From a virus: DNA of 41,850 nucleotides. The notes below the pieces were generated by a model that had not been told where the DNA came from, ran no database searches, and saw only the letters and a program-made list of their open reading frames with translations. Made by a program: the position numbers and the translations under genes. Shown in pieces: positions 28,801-36,852 of this stretch. Within the stretch, counting starts at the first letter, position 1. The number at the start of each line of letters is the position of its first letter. Location: positions 1 through 41,850 of the IMG/VR virus record IMGVR_UViG_3300004463_001175; one strand, written 5' to 3'.

Positions 28801-29742
28801 GAACTCAAACAAGCTCGTCGTCGTCGCCCCCGACGTCGAGGCCGCGACGAGCCGGTTTCGGCCCTCGTCGTTTTCGGCCGACGCTTGCAGGGTCGGCGTT
28901 CCCGGCGAGGGGACGTTCAGCGTGAACTGGTCAAAGGTGTTCGACGACGACCAGTTGCTGTAAAGCTGGGTCGTCTTGACGTAGGCCCGGTAGGTGCCGT
29001 TGGCGAGCGGCTCGGGCAACTGGTGCGAGAACGTCGAGGTCGAGAAGCCGCCGACCTCATAGAGCGGATCGGTGACGTCGGGGTTGAAGCCCGCCGCGCC
29101 GTACTGTGCCGCCGTGAAGATCTTGAGGTTCCAGGCGAACTGCGGCCCGCCGTCAGGGTCGAGGCTGTTCGACCAGACGACCGTCGGCCGGTTCGTCGTC
29201 GCGATCGGATTGTCCGTCGGCGTCACGTCCACGGTCACGACCGGAATCCGCAGATACTTGATCGCGACCCATTCCTTCGCGACCAAGAAGTAGCCGGAGC
29301 CGTCGTCCGCCGCTGAGCCGCGCACCGTCCAAAACGAGATGTTGTTGAGATCGAGGGTGGTCGCGTCGGCGTTGATCGAGAGCGAGACCGGCGAGGACGT
29401 GATGAAGCTCTGCTGGGTGAAGTTGCCGATCTTCTTGCTGGCCGTGTAGGCGCCGCCACCGGCCTTCGGGATCGAGATCGTGATCGTCCCGGTCGCGCTG
29501 ACTGCCACGAGCCGCAGCGAGCCGGTGATGCTGATCACCTTCGCCCCGGCCGGGAGCGTCGGCATCGCGGCGGCGCTGGTCACGAACGGCGCCAAGACGA
29601 GCGCCGAAGCGTTGCCGAAGGTGACCGACGTCCCGTCGTCGTTGTCGGCGAGCCAGACCTCGTAGTTGTCGCCGCCGATGTTGATCGTGACCGGACCTTG
29701 GACGCCTGCGGTCGCCCACGGGTTCAGAGTCAGGGTGGACAT
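25819..29742 (-). CDS. Tail-tip protein with LamG-like and clan-A glycoside hydrolase domains (1307 aa)
   Basis: GAGGAGG precedes the ATG at 29742, which shares a base with the tape-measure stop. The first part (about 1-500) is beta-rich and FN3-like (TNRPTVVWSNSLDPDGGPQFAWNLKI, SHQLPEPLANGTYRAYVKT). A LamG/concanavalin module spans about 525-910 (ALWWRLNETGGTTLADSSGHNRTG). The C-terminal 400 residues are a (beta/alpha)8 glycoside hydrolase: acid/base E1047 in EVWNEPN and nucleophile E1202 in IGEVGVPT, as in GH5/GH39-like clan A. It is an enzyme-armed tail spike that should hydrolyse beta-linked host glycans. Confidence 0.85.
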   Translation of the reverse strand: MSTLTLNPWATAGVQGPVTINIGGDNYEVWLADNDDGTSVTFGNASALVLAPFVTSAAAMPTLPAGAKVISITGSLRLVAVSATGTITISIPKAGGGAYTASKKIGNFTQQSFITSSPVSLSINADATTLDLNNISFWTVRGSAADDGSGYFLVAKEWVAIKYLRIPVVTVDVTPTDNPIATTNRPTVVWSNSLDPDGGPQFAWNLKIFTAAQYGAAGFNPDVTDPLYEVGGFSTSTFSHQLPEPLANGTYRAYVKTTQLYSNWSSSNTFDQFTLNVPSPGTPTLQASAENDEGRNRLVAASTSGATTTSLFEFQYLDVETSEWKPMRTDNDVGWVTDNPATLYDYEAPNGEPQQYRVRAVHLFDLTTASVSAWSTRTVTMQTGWWLKHPLLPLLNTALRIASFNGQQRQARLNVQQPLGRDDAVATMDSRGPETGEVGIRTHDSVELERVQTIASEKTPLLLQAAYDTDEPDRWVVLGDETVERLIDNKAMERRNVTYAWTRVKRPSNKHHQTPPPDSPGSLKTYTEEVQADGPALWWRLNETGGTTLADSSGHNRTGKIYSGDVVSNADVSFDGSPLITEDLTKHSIYMHGHFDVDENGNAIGVGDNPGVGFKADNYQPFQPGAKLTMEVWLYKISSYSFNTIFAGSSDHRASTPTTTMTGGARTIQVGTSYTLPVASTLAAGGQPAFPAASSQDATKGHLRLTTNGGTAAFTYASKTNTSFLSAVCRGIGNNSTPGFQAQAADGAAVVFGAGAPYPTWEFINPSSMRFYSDVNTYPVGWVDWGTNLTGHPVSSFQLNEATHVVCTFDDTTGICEWFINGVSMGAQGPLGYAGVRQEYSKLLLSGNFQFGHRGFNPDNPNWEVYDGLVDNIAVYEKILPQQRIAAHFTAGTKNAGVVQPPPIIEEPEVVVDDRLAYGFAPGGGFPGLSTSSQNTQMTDMKAMGAKWIRVDIPWSAIQTTSSTDPTTWNWTTTDRMMNNVAAQGLWPWAMIGYSPQWLDPTKYSNWQDKFAPIGTTQVNAYANFCLEVAKRYGATNKCHVFEVWNEPNIAGFFNIAGAWVNDYETNRVTVGNAYANLLKAAYPKLKQGDPDCVVLPGGTSPAPDQVGVAAWDFSVNPVTWYSTLYQSPRSCKAFMDGLSHHPYHSPSFANKYDNTPTNFDWSAWRQMTGHLSPTPSIRSVMQANGDGTTGTANRKKIWIGEVGVPTRGTNNSVVDENTAAYMEAVFMAEWKHYAAARSGDTNSGTLVSTYWDLAGPMCVYTYKDDEDDAAANPSWDRHEGVYRLAGGAKPSRDVFSNVANAWNALG

Positions 29743-32700
29743 TAGAACTGCCTCCTCGCGTGGCGCTCGATCCGCTCGCGCTTGGCGAACTGGCCGTTGA
29801 CTTCGGTCTCGATCACGGCGCCGAACTCGTCCCACGAGAAGTTGTTGACGACGGTGACGTCCCCCGCCCCGGTGCTGACAACCTCGCCGCCGCGAGCCAT
29901 GATCGGAACTTCTTGACCAACCGGACCGGGCACGACGCCGCCAGTATGGAACTTGGGGAGGTCGTCAAAGACGCCGAACCGCGCCGCCTCGATCACCCCC
30001 CGGAGATCGTCGATCGACATCGCCTGCGGCGCATTCTCGGCGGCGATGTCACGCAGCGTCGTCTGAATGTCGAGGATCTCGCCGCCGAAGCGGCCGACCT
30101 TGTCGATGACGTCCTTCGGCTTGAGGATCTGCATCCCGCCACCCGTACCGGCGACCGTCTTCAACTCCTCCCTGAGCGTGTCGATCGTGTCCTTGAAGGT
30201 CGCCTCGATCCCGCCGCTGCCCTTGAGCGCGCCCAGCACCGTGCCCTGCAAAAGCGACGTGACCCGCTTCCAGCCCTCGATGTTCGGGAAGAACTTGGGA
30301 TCTGACTCGGGGGTCGCCAGCTTCCCGTTCGGCAGCGCGTAGCGATCACCCGGCAGCGCCCCGCCCATGTGGTCGAACTTGGCGAGCAGGTTCTTGCGTT
30401 TTTTGGCGCTGAGCTTGTTCCACTTCGCGACGTCGATCGTCTGCGGGTTCTCGTCCTTGTCGTCCCAGCCAGACGGCGTCTTGCCCTTCTTGCCGAGATG
30501 CTTCTCGCCGCGCTTGACCTTCTTCTCGTAGTTGTGAAGGCGCTTCGTCGCCGTCCGCTCCAAGTCGGTGATGTCGTCCTCGCGCTCCTCCATCTGCTTG
30601 ATCGCCTTGATCAGGACGTTGCGGAGCCGGAGCAGGGTCGTCAGTTCCTTCTGCAGCCATTCGGTCTCGGTCTTCTGCTTGAACGGACCTTCCAGCGACG
30701 CCGCGTTGTCGGCCCACTCGCCGTAGGTGTTCGCCTGCTCGCGGAGTTCGCCGATCGTGCCCGCGAGTTCGCCGTTGGCATCGACCGGGAAGTCCTTGCC
30801 CTTGACCAGCTTCTTGAGCCGGTCGCGGACGCCCTCGACGATCTTCTTCTGCTTCTCGGCGACGGTGTGCTTCTTGCTGTCGTCGAGACCGACGAGGCGC
30901 TTGATCGTCTTGGAGAGATTGAGGATCTTGCCGCCGCGAGAGCCTCGGCCACCGCCCCTGCCGCCACCGTCGTCGTCGCCCATCCAGCCGGGGTTACTCG
31001 GCAGGACGCTCGGCCGGGCAAGCTCACCCGCCGCCGCTGTGAGCGGGATTACGCCGCCGTCCTGCAAGCCGAGAACGCCGCCCTTGCGGACGTTGTACGA
31101 CGGCAGGTGGCCGAGCGGGAACTTGTGCATGAACCGCGCCCGCTTGTAGAGCTTCCGGTATTGCGGAATGTCGCCCTCCTCGGCCTTGAGCGCCGCGTTG
31201 ACACCGGCCTTGAAGTGCTTGAAGCTCGACCACGGCCTACCCTTGCCAGCGATGTGCAGGAGCTTGCCCTGCTCGTGCTGGCTGATCTTCTGATCCTGGC
31301 GGAAGCCCATGAAGGCATGACCGTCACCGCCGCCCCGCTCCATCGTCAGCTTGTCGAGTTGCGGCCCGACCAGGGAGCCGGTACGAAGCCCGCCGAGCAG
31401 CCCGCCCTTGCGCTTACCGCGCCGCTTGCCGCGACCACCGGCCATGCCGATGTCCACGTCGGCGATGCCCGCCGCCATGAAGCCCGGCAGCCGCTTCGCC
31501 GCGTCCTCCCACAGGTCGATCGCCCGAATGTGGCCGTTCAGCCCCGGACCGCCAGCGCCAACGTCGAGTTTCTCGACGTCGATCGTCCGGCCCCGGTATG
31601 TGACCGAGATGTGGGTGTGGAAGGGCAGCCCGCCGAGCGCGGCGAAGTCGGCGCCGGTCCCGGCGCCCGGATCGTTCGATAGCTCCGCGAAGCTCTGAGT
31701 GCCGCGCAGATCGACTCCGGCAGCGCCAGTCGTTGACGGTGTCGGGCCGTACCACGAGGCCGTGTAGGTGCCCGAGAAGGGAAGCTGCGAGTCGCCGCCG
31801 CCGAAGGCGCCCTTCGGCATGAGCTTCGCCAGAAAGGCGTTTGCCGAGCGCCACGTCTTGTCCATCGCGCCCTGACCTTCGTCGTGCATGGCCGCTTCGC
31901 GACCGCCCTTCTGGTGAAGGATCTGCCGGGCGATCTCCTTGACCATTGCCCCACCCGAGACCGGCATCGTCCGCTTCGCGCCCGGCGCCAGCGAGGCGCC
32001 ACTCGCGCCCTCGATCCAGCCCGCGCCGCCGCCGGGCTGGTTGGAGTTCGACGTGCCGAAGACCTTGCCGTTCAGCGACATGACCGTGTGGTCGGGGTTC
32101 GCGTAGACGACGACCGCCTCGTTGCCCTTCGCGGGCTGCCCCCAACTCATTAGCGCCCCGGAGACCATCGGCGCGCCGTCGAGCAGCCCGCCCGCGTGGA
32201 GAATGTCGGAGACCGCGCCCGAGCAGTCCACCGGCTGCGTCCCGTTCGGGAAGCCGCCGTGACCGCCGCCCCATTGGTAGGGGTAGTGCGCCCGCTCGTA
32301 CTTGTTGGCGAGCGCGATCATCGCCGACATGCCGCCCGCCGCCTCCAACGAGCCGCCCTTGCGGAACCCGCCGAGACTGGCGAGCGCGGCGCCGTCACGC
32401 GGGATCGCGTCGTTTGCCTCCATGAGCCGAGCAGTCGCCCGGCGGTTCGTGACCGAGACAAGCTCGCCCGGCTCGACGTCGGCGACGTGGTGGCCCGCGA
32501 GATGGAGCGGCACCTTGTCGCCGGTCCCGATCCCCGGCACGAGATTGGAAGTGATCCCGCCGGTCCGCTGCGGGTGCCCGGCTTGACTGGTCGGCAGACC
32601 GCCGCGAGTCCGCTTCCACTTCAACTCCTGCTTGAGGCCGAGCGCCTTCATCGCCGCGCCGGTCTTCGACATGAGCCAGTCCATGCCGCCGATCGACGCC

Positions 32701-35700
32701 GTGACCATCCCGTCGTAGGACTTGCTGACCTTGACGGTCATATCGCCGACGTTCTTTTTGATGTCGCGCGTGGACTCGCCGGTCGCCCGCGCCGCCCGCT
32801 TCCACGACTGCTCCTGAACCTCGCCCGCCTTCCGGAACTTGTCGATCAGGCGGTCGTACTCGTTCTCGGTGATCGCGCCGGACTTGAGCGCCTGCTTCGC
32901 CGCGTCCTTGAACGCCTCGCGCTGCTTCTTCGACATGTTCGCGAAACCGACCGCGACCGATCCCGACTCCTGCTTCATCCGATCGAGCAGCCCAAACAGC
33001 TTCCCGGCGCCCTTCTTGCCCAACTGATTGAGGTTCTGGTTTATGTCAACGATCCGGGCGCCGGAAGCCTTCAAGTCAGCCGGGTCGAGACCAGCGGCCT
33101 TGATCAGGTTGCGGGGGATCGCCCGGCCGTTGCGAGCCATTCGCTGCAGGTCGTCGGCGAGATTGCTGAGCGCATCGTGGGAGGCAGCAATCCCGCCCGC
33201 CATTGGCCCGCCGAGAATGATGCTGCCCTTGCTCGCGTTGTCGGTCTCGGTGATCTGCTTTTCGATCCGGCCCATCTGGAAGGCCGTGTCCTTGAGCGAC
33301 GCGGCGAACTTCGGGCCGATCTCCTGTCGCGCCGAGCGGATCGTCGCCTTCAACTCCGCGTTGGCGGTGGCGATCTCCTTCTGCTTCGCCTTCCAGGCAT
33401 CGAGCGCCTCGACCTGCTCCTCGATTGGCGCATCCGACTTCGCCAACTCGATGTAGCGCTGCCGCAGCCCCTTCGCCTCCTCCTTGAGGACGAGAACGTG
33501 GGCAGCCGTCGTCTTCACGGCCTCCTCGGTCGCCTTCTTCGACGTACCTCGGATCAGCGTGTTCGTCTGCTCCGAAGCCGCCAGTCGGGTGCCAGCGACC
33601 CGCGAGTCGAGCTTCGCGCGCCGGACGGCATCCTCAGCCCGGACCACTTCGCGCGAGTTGTCGGGGTACTTCTCGCGCGCCCGCATGAGCCGCTCCTCGG
33701 CGTTGCTGAGCTTGCGGGTCGCGGCCGTGTCCTGCTGGCGGGCGCGCTGGACCCGACGGCTCGACGAACTCAGCGCCGGGATCAGGTTCTGGAAGTTCTC
33801 GATCGCCTTCTTCGACTTCTCGGCAAGCTGCTGCTCGACGTTCGGCTGCTTGAGCGCGTCGCCGAGCGCGTCGCCGAGAACGGTCCCGATCCCGCCACCG
33901 ATCAGCGCGCCGGGCAGACCGCCGATCAGCCCACCGGCCAGCGCTCCGGCAGCGCCGCCGCCCGCCTCAAACGCGGCGCCGCGCATGTCGCCACCGATCG
34001 CGTCGGCTGCGATGTTGGCAACGCCTCCCGCCGCGACAGCCCACGGTCCGGCCTTGAGCGCGAACTTCTTGAAGCCCGCGATCAGCGAAGCGCCCATCGA
34101 CTCCCCGGTCCCCATCGCGGCGGTCGAGAACAACTGCATCTGCCCGCTCGCCGCCATAGTCGCCTCGGCGGCGGAGACCGTCGCCGCCGTGGACTTCGCG
34201 ACGCCGCCGAGAATCCCGAGATGGGTGACGAACGTCTTGATCCCGGTGATCGCCGCGCCGAAGTTGAACGCGGAGGAGATCGCCTTGTAGCCGATCAGGG
34301 TGACGAGGACCGTTTGGAACCCCGGCACATGCTCGATCATCCAGTTCAGCGCCTTCGCGAGCGCGTTCATCGTGTCCACCCAGACGTTCAGCGGACCGCT
34401 CGTCCCGGCGAGATGACCGATCACCTTGGCGACGTTCGTGATCAGGTCGATCAGCCTCGGCCCAAACGCCTTCGTGGTGCTGGTGATCAGGTCGGTCAGG
34501 ACCGGCAGCAACTGAGTCCGAAGCTGCTTGAGCATCGGCGTCAGGACGCCTTGGGTCCGGCTCTGCAGCGAGAAGAACGCCTTGACGACATCGACGAGCA
34601 GCCTGCCCGCTTCCCACAGCGGCGGGCGGATCTGCTTGAAGAACTCGGCGATCGAGTTCTTGCCCCTCGCCGACTCCGTCCATTCCTTGAGCGCCCGCGA
34701 TCCCTCGACGAGCTTGTCGATGATCTGCCGCCCGAGCGGCGCCCCGAGCTTGCCGATGTTGTAGAGCGCGCCCCAGAGGTTCTTGAACAGGCCGACGAGA
34801 TCCTGAGTCACGTCCTTGGTCTGCTCAAAGAACTTGGCGAGATCGCCGTTGCGCCGGTTCAGCGCCGCTGCCGCCTTGATCCCATCGGACCAGCGCGCGA
34901 ACAGCTTTGTGAACCAGAGGGTCAGCGGCCGAGCGACGACGAGGACGTCGGTGAACGCCTTGCTCAGGTTCAGCAGCACACCGCCGAGCCGCCCGAGCGC
35001 CTGATTGTTCGTCTTGCCGATCCTCGCGATGTCGCTGGCGAAGTCCTTGCTGCCGACGAAGACCCCCATCCGCGTCGCGATGTCGCCAAGCTGCTTCGCT
35101 GTGCCCCGGAGAATCTTCTGGAAGGTCGGGAAGGCGCTCCGCGCCTCCTTCAACCCGGCGGTCAGCCCGGAGAACAGCGGCGCTTGAACGGCAGCCTGTA
35201 GCTCCTTGACCGGCTTCTTCATCCGATCGAGCGTGATCGCGAACTTCTGCCCCTCCGGGGAGAGCTTCTTGAAGGCGTCGGCAGACTTGTCGAGCCGCTC
35301 GTTGAGACCGCCGACGGCCGCAGTCACGTCCTTGATCCGAGCCAGCGCAAGCGTCGCCCTCACCTGCCCGAACAGGACGAGACCACTCCCCGCCGAAGCC
35401 AGCGCCCCGCTCAGCGGCCCTAGCGCGGCGGTCAGCGCGACGGCGCCGCCAGCCAGCGCCGCAATCGCCTCCGCAGCCGCCCCGGCGGCGGCGATGTAGG
35501 CGGGCCACTTGAGCAGCGTCATCGCCTTCGTGAGGACGTGGATCGTCGCCGAAGCGGTGATCACGTTCTTGGAGAAGCCCCGGAAGCCGTCGGACGACTT
35601 GCGGACGTGGACGTCGGTGTCGGCGACCTGCTTCCCCATCGCCTTCGACGAGGCGCCGACCTCGTCGTAGGACTTCGCTACCGCCGCCGCGCGGGCAGCG

Positions 35701-35804
35701 GACGAGTAGAGCCGCTTGTCGAACAGACCAAGCTGCGAGGCCGCAGCCTTGGTATCGACGTTGACATCGACCGCCAGCCGGGCAGCCGCGCGACCGATCG
35801 CCAC
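29742..35804 (-). CDS. Tape measure protein with embedded peptidase and double-psi-barrel domains (2020 aa)
   Basis: The GTG start at 35804 immediately follows the frameshift reading frame's stop. Long helical stretches and two glycine/alanine-rich hydrophobic segments (near 125-170 and 590-640) are typical of tape measures. From about 1158 to 1260 a NlpC/P60-like fold appears, with C1194 (VDCSG) and H1239 (PDHTVM). From about 1345 to 1440 a double-psi beta-barrel of RlpA type is seen (YTASWYGPTPSTTG ... IRAIDLWEDAAKRLPG). Long helical regions resume afterwards. At about 0.15 nm per residue the tail would be near 300 nm, by the usual rule. The enzymes could open peptidoglycan during DNA entry. 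Confidence 0.93.
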   Translation of the reverse strand: MAIGRAAARLAVDVNVDTKAAASQLGLFDKRLYSSAARAAAVAKSYDEVGASSKAMGKQVADTDVHVRKSSDGFRGFSKNVITASATIHVLTKAMTLLKWPAYIAAAGAAAEAIAALAGGAVALTAALGPLSGALASAGSGLVLFGQVRATLALARIKDVTAAVGGLNERLDKSADAFKKLSPEGQKFAITLDRMKKPVKELQAAVQAPLFSGLTAGLKEARSAFPTFQKILRGTAKQLGDIATRMGVFVGSKDFASDIARIGKTNNQALGRLGGVLLNLSKAFTDVLVVARPLTLWFTKLFARWSDGIKAAAALNRRNGDLAKFFEQTKDVTQDLVGLFKNLWGALYNIGKLGAPLGRQIIDKLVEGSRALKEWTESARGKNSIAEFFKQIRPPLWEAGRLLVDVVKAFFSLQSRTQGVLTPMLKQLRTQLLPVLTDLITSTTKAFGPRLIDLITNVAKVIGHLAGTSGPLNVWVDTMNALAKALNWMIEHVPGFQTVLVTLIGYKAISSAFNFGAAITGIKTFVTHLGILGGVAKSTAATVSAAEATMAASGQMQLFSTAAMGTGESMGASLIAGFKKFALKAGPWAVAAGGVANIAADAIGGDMRGAAFEAGGGAAGALAGGLIGGLPGALIGGGIGTVLGDALGDALKQPNVEQQLAEKSKKAIENFQNLIPALSSSSRRVQRARQQDTAATRKLSNAEERLMRAREKYPDNSREVVRAEDAVRRAKLDSRVAGTRLAASEQTNTLIRGTSKKATEEAVKTTAAHVLVLKEEAKGLRQRYIELAKSDAPIEEQVEALDAWKAKQKEIATANAELKATIRSARQEIGPKFAASLKDTAFQMGRIEKQITETDNASKGSIILGGPMAGGIAASHDALSNLADDLQRMARNGRAIPRNLIKAAGLDPADLKASGARIVDINQNLNQLGKKGAGKLFGLLDRMKQESGSVAVGFANMSKKQREAFKDAAKQALKSGAITENEYDRLIDKFRKAGEVQEQSWKRAARATGESTRDIKKNVGDMTVKVSKSYDGMVTASIGGMDWLMSKTGAAMKALGLKQELKWKRTRGGLPTSQAGHPQRTGGITSNLVPGIGTGDKVPLHLAGHHVADVEPGELVSVTNRRATARLMEANDAIPRDGAALASLGGFRKGGSLEAAGGMSAMIALANKYERAHYPYQWGGGHGGFPNGTQPVDCSGAVSDILHAGGLLDGAPMVSGALMSWGQPAKGNEAVVVYANPDHTVMSLNGKVFGTSNSNQPGGGAGWIEGASGASLAPGAKRTMPVSGGAMVKEIARQILHQKGGREAAMHDEGQGAMDKTWRSANAFLAKLMPKGAFGGGDSQLPFSGTYTASWYGPTPSTTGAAGVDLRGTQSFAELSNDPGAGTGADFAALGGLPFHTHISVTYRGRTIDVEKLDVGAGGPGLNGHIRAIDLWEDAAKRLPGFMAAGIADVDIGMAGGRGKRRGKRKGGLLGGLRTGSLVGPQLDKLTMERGGGDGHAFMGFRQDQKISQHEQGKLLHIAGKGRPWSSFKHFKAGVNAALKAEEGDIPQYRKLYKRARFMHKFPLGHLPSYNVRKGGVLGLQDGGVIPLTAAAGELARPSVLPSNPGWMGDDDGGGRGGGRGSRGGKILNLSKTIKRLVGLDDSKKHTVAEKQKKIVEGVRDRLKKLVKGKDFPVDANGELAGTIGELREQANTYGEWADNAASLEGPFKQKTETEWLQKELTTLLRLRNVLIKAIKQMEEREDDITDLERTATKRLHNYEKKVKRGEKHLGKKGKTPSGWDDKDENPQTIDVAKWNKLSAKKRKNLLAKFDHMGGALPGDRYALPNGKLATPESDPKFFPNIEGWKRVTSLLQGTVLGALKGSGGIEATFKDTIDTLREELKTVAGTGGGMQILKPKDVIDKVGRFGGEILDIQTTLRDIAAENAPQAMSIDDLRGVIEAARFGVFDDLPKFHTGGVVPGPVGQEVPIMARGGEVVSTGAGDVTVVNNFSWDEFGAVIETEVNGQFAKRERIERHARRQF

Positions 35805-36324
35805 CTACAGGCCCGCCTTCCGCTCCTCAGCTTCTTGCGCGTATAGCTGCGTCCACCACAGGTACTCGACGGTGGTCATCTCCGATTCCATCTGCCTGAC
35901 GGTCATCCCGAGATCGCGGGCAAGCCGGAACCGGAACCGCATGTGACTATTCGCCTGGAAACTCCTGGGCCGCAGCCGACCTCTCAGTCTCGTTCCCGGC
36001 GATCTCGCCGAACTTCTCGATGACGCGATCGAGCGCCGAAGCGGGCCAGCTACCAAGGAAAGCGGCAGCCTCCTCCTGGGTCAGCTTCGGCTCGCTGACA
36101 GCCGCCGCGAAGATCGCCGCGAGCTTGTCGATCGAGACATCGGGTTTCCCGGCGTCGTCGGTCAGTTCGGGGAGGTTGTCTCGCTCCTCGACCGACAGCG
36201 CCTTGAGGACGACGTAGCCGTCCAACTCGGGAAGCTCCAACTCCTCGCTGCGGAACTGGAACCGACTGCGGTCGGCGAGCGCCTCCTTCGTCAGAGGCGC
36301 CCGCCCATTGGTCGTTTCGGTCAT
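35805..36324 (-). CDS. Tail assembly chaperone, frameshifted long form (about 172 aa)
   Basis: Reading shifts from the chaperone frame to the next frame near 35959, giving 122 residues of the short form followed by 50 more ending at 35805 (ANSHMRFRFRLARDLGMT ... WTQLYAQEAEERKAGL). The extension has the usual gpG-T look, with a conserved LGMT and W-x-Q/A-x-Y. The frame relation is +1 (or -2). The most likely slip is UUU-C: tRNA-Phe can re-pair from UUU to UUC. An independent start at the ATG at 35942 is possible but has no Shine-Dalgarno, and fusion is the rule for this gene position. Confidence 0.75.
35947..36324 (-). CDS. Tail assembly chaperone, short form (125 aa)
   Basis: AAAAAGGAG precedes the ATG at 36324. 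The protein is acidic and helical (ALTKEALADRSRFQFRSEELELPELDGYVVLKALSVEERDNL ... VIEKFGEIAGNETERS). Length, composition and location between the major tail protein and the tape measure are those of gpG-type chaperones, which coat the tape measure during tail assembly. It ends with a TAG at 35947-35949, just after the predicted slip site. Confidence 0.87.
   Translation of the reverse strand: MTETTNGRAPLTKEALADRSRFQFRSEELELPELDGYVVLKALSVEERDNLPELTDDAGKPDVSIDKLAAIFAAAVSEPKLTQEEAAAFLGSWPASALDRVIEKFGEIAGNETERSAAAQEFPGE
35955..35964 (-). other. Predicted +1 frameshift site (GAG UUU CCA GG)
   Basis: The short-form frame reads GAG TTT CCA GGC GAA TAG. A +1 slip of the P-site tRNA from UUU to UUC gives TTC, then CAG GCG AAT AGT CAC ATG, entering the extension frame three codons before the stop. 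A -2 slip would reach the same frame. No downstream pseudoknot was checked. Confidence 0.55.
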
Positions 36325-36347
36325 CGCTGCTCCTTTTTGGTTGCTGG

Positions 36348-36770
36348 TTACGCCTCGGCCCGCACGACGCCGGACGACCCGGCGTTGGAGAAGGTGACGT
36401 CGGTCGTCGAGAGGTCGCCGACTCCACCGCTCAGCGGCGTGTAGCCGAGCAACATCGACTCGGGGAGCGTGTAGCGCGGGTTGTTCGCCCCGACGGCGGC
36501 GCCGGTCGGGATGACCTCGACGGTGAACGTCTCGTCTTGGTTGTTGAGCGCGTTCAGCTTCTGATCGACCTTGCCGGACGCGAAGTCCTGCTGGAACGTC
36601 GCGGTGATCTGCGCCGTCCGCAGCCCCTTGACTGCCGACGTGTAGACCGAGCCGAACGCGGTCGAATCGACGTCGGCGGCGCCGTCCTCGACGGTGACTG
36701 ACGTGCAATGGTCCGAGAGATCGAGTCCATCGACCGTGATCTGCACGTCCCTGAGAACTACCTTGCCCAT
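36348..36770 (-). CDS. Major tail protein (140 aa)
   Basis: AAGGAG sits before the ATG at 36770. The protein is small and beta-rich with the opening VVLRDVQITVDGLDLSDHCTSVTVED and an internal KGLRTAQITATFQQDFASGKVDQKLN, as in siphophage major tail (tube) proteins. It should polymerise into the tail tube around the tape measure. Order (neck proteins, tail protein, chaperone, tape measure) agrees. It has its own upstream copy of the 25-base late element at 36828-36852, consistent with the high output it needs. Confidence 0.88.
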   Translation of the reverse strand: MGKVVLRDVQITVDGLDLSDHCTSVTVEDGAADVDSTAFGSVYTSAVKGLRTAQITATFQQDFASGKVDQKLNALNNQDETFTVEVIPTGAAVGANNPRYTLPESMLLGYTPLSGGVGDLSTTDVTFSNAGSSGVVRAEA

Positions 36771-36827
36771 TTAGGGAATCTCCTTGGGGATTCGATGTAT
36801 GCTCAGGGACGCTGTGAGCCGATAGGA

Positions 36828-36852
36828 CAAGTCTGCGAGGGGCATCGGACGG
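36828..36852 (-). promoter_or_regulatory. 25-base late element, copy at the major tail gene
   Basis: The 25 bases differ at only one position from those at 40285-40309. On the minus strand it begins CCGTCCGAT and ends CTCGCAGACTTG. It ends exactly 57 bases before the ATG at 36770. No ordinary -35/-10 pair is seen within or after it. It also holds the last bases before the plus-strand gene's GTG (36852) and may supply that gene's GAGGGG ribosome-binding site. Confidence 0.65.

Noticed and set aside
32196-35201. A plus-strand open frame of 1001 codons opposite the tape measure
   Set aside because: Antisense shadow of a helical, high-GC gene. The product is arginine/leucine/aspartate-rich with no recognisable fold. 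Other long plus-strand frames (22279-23892, 23664-25784, 25708-26949) fail for the same reason.
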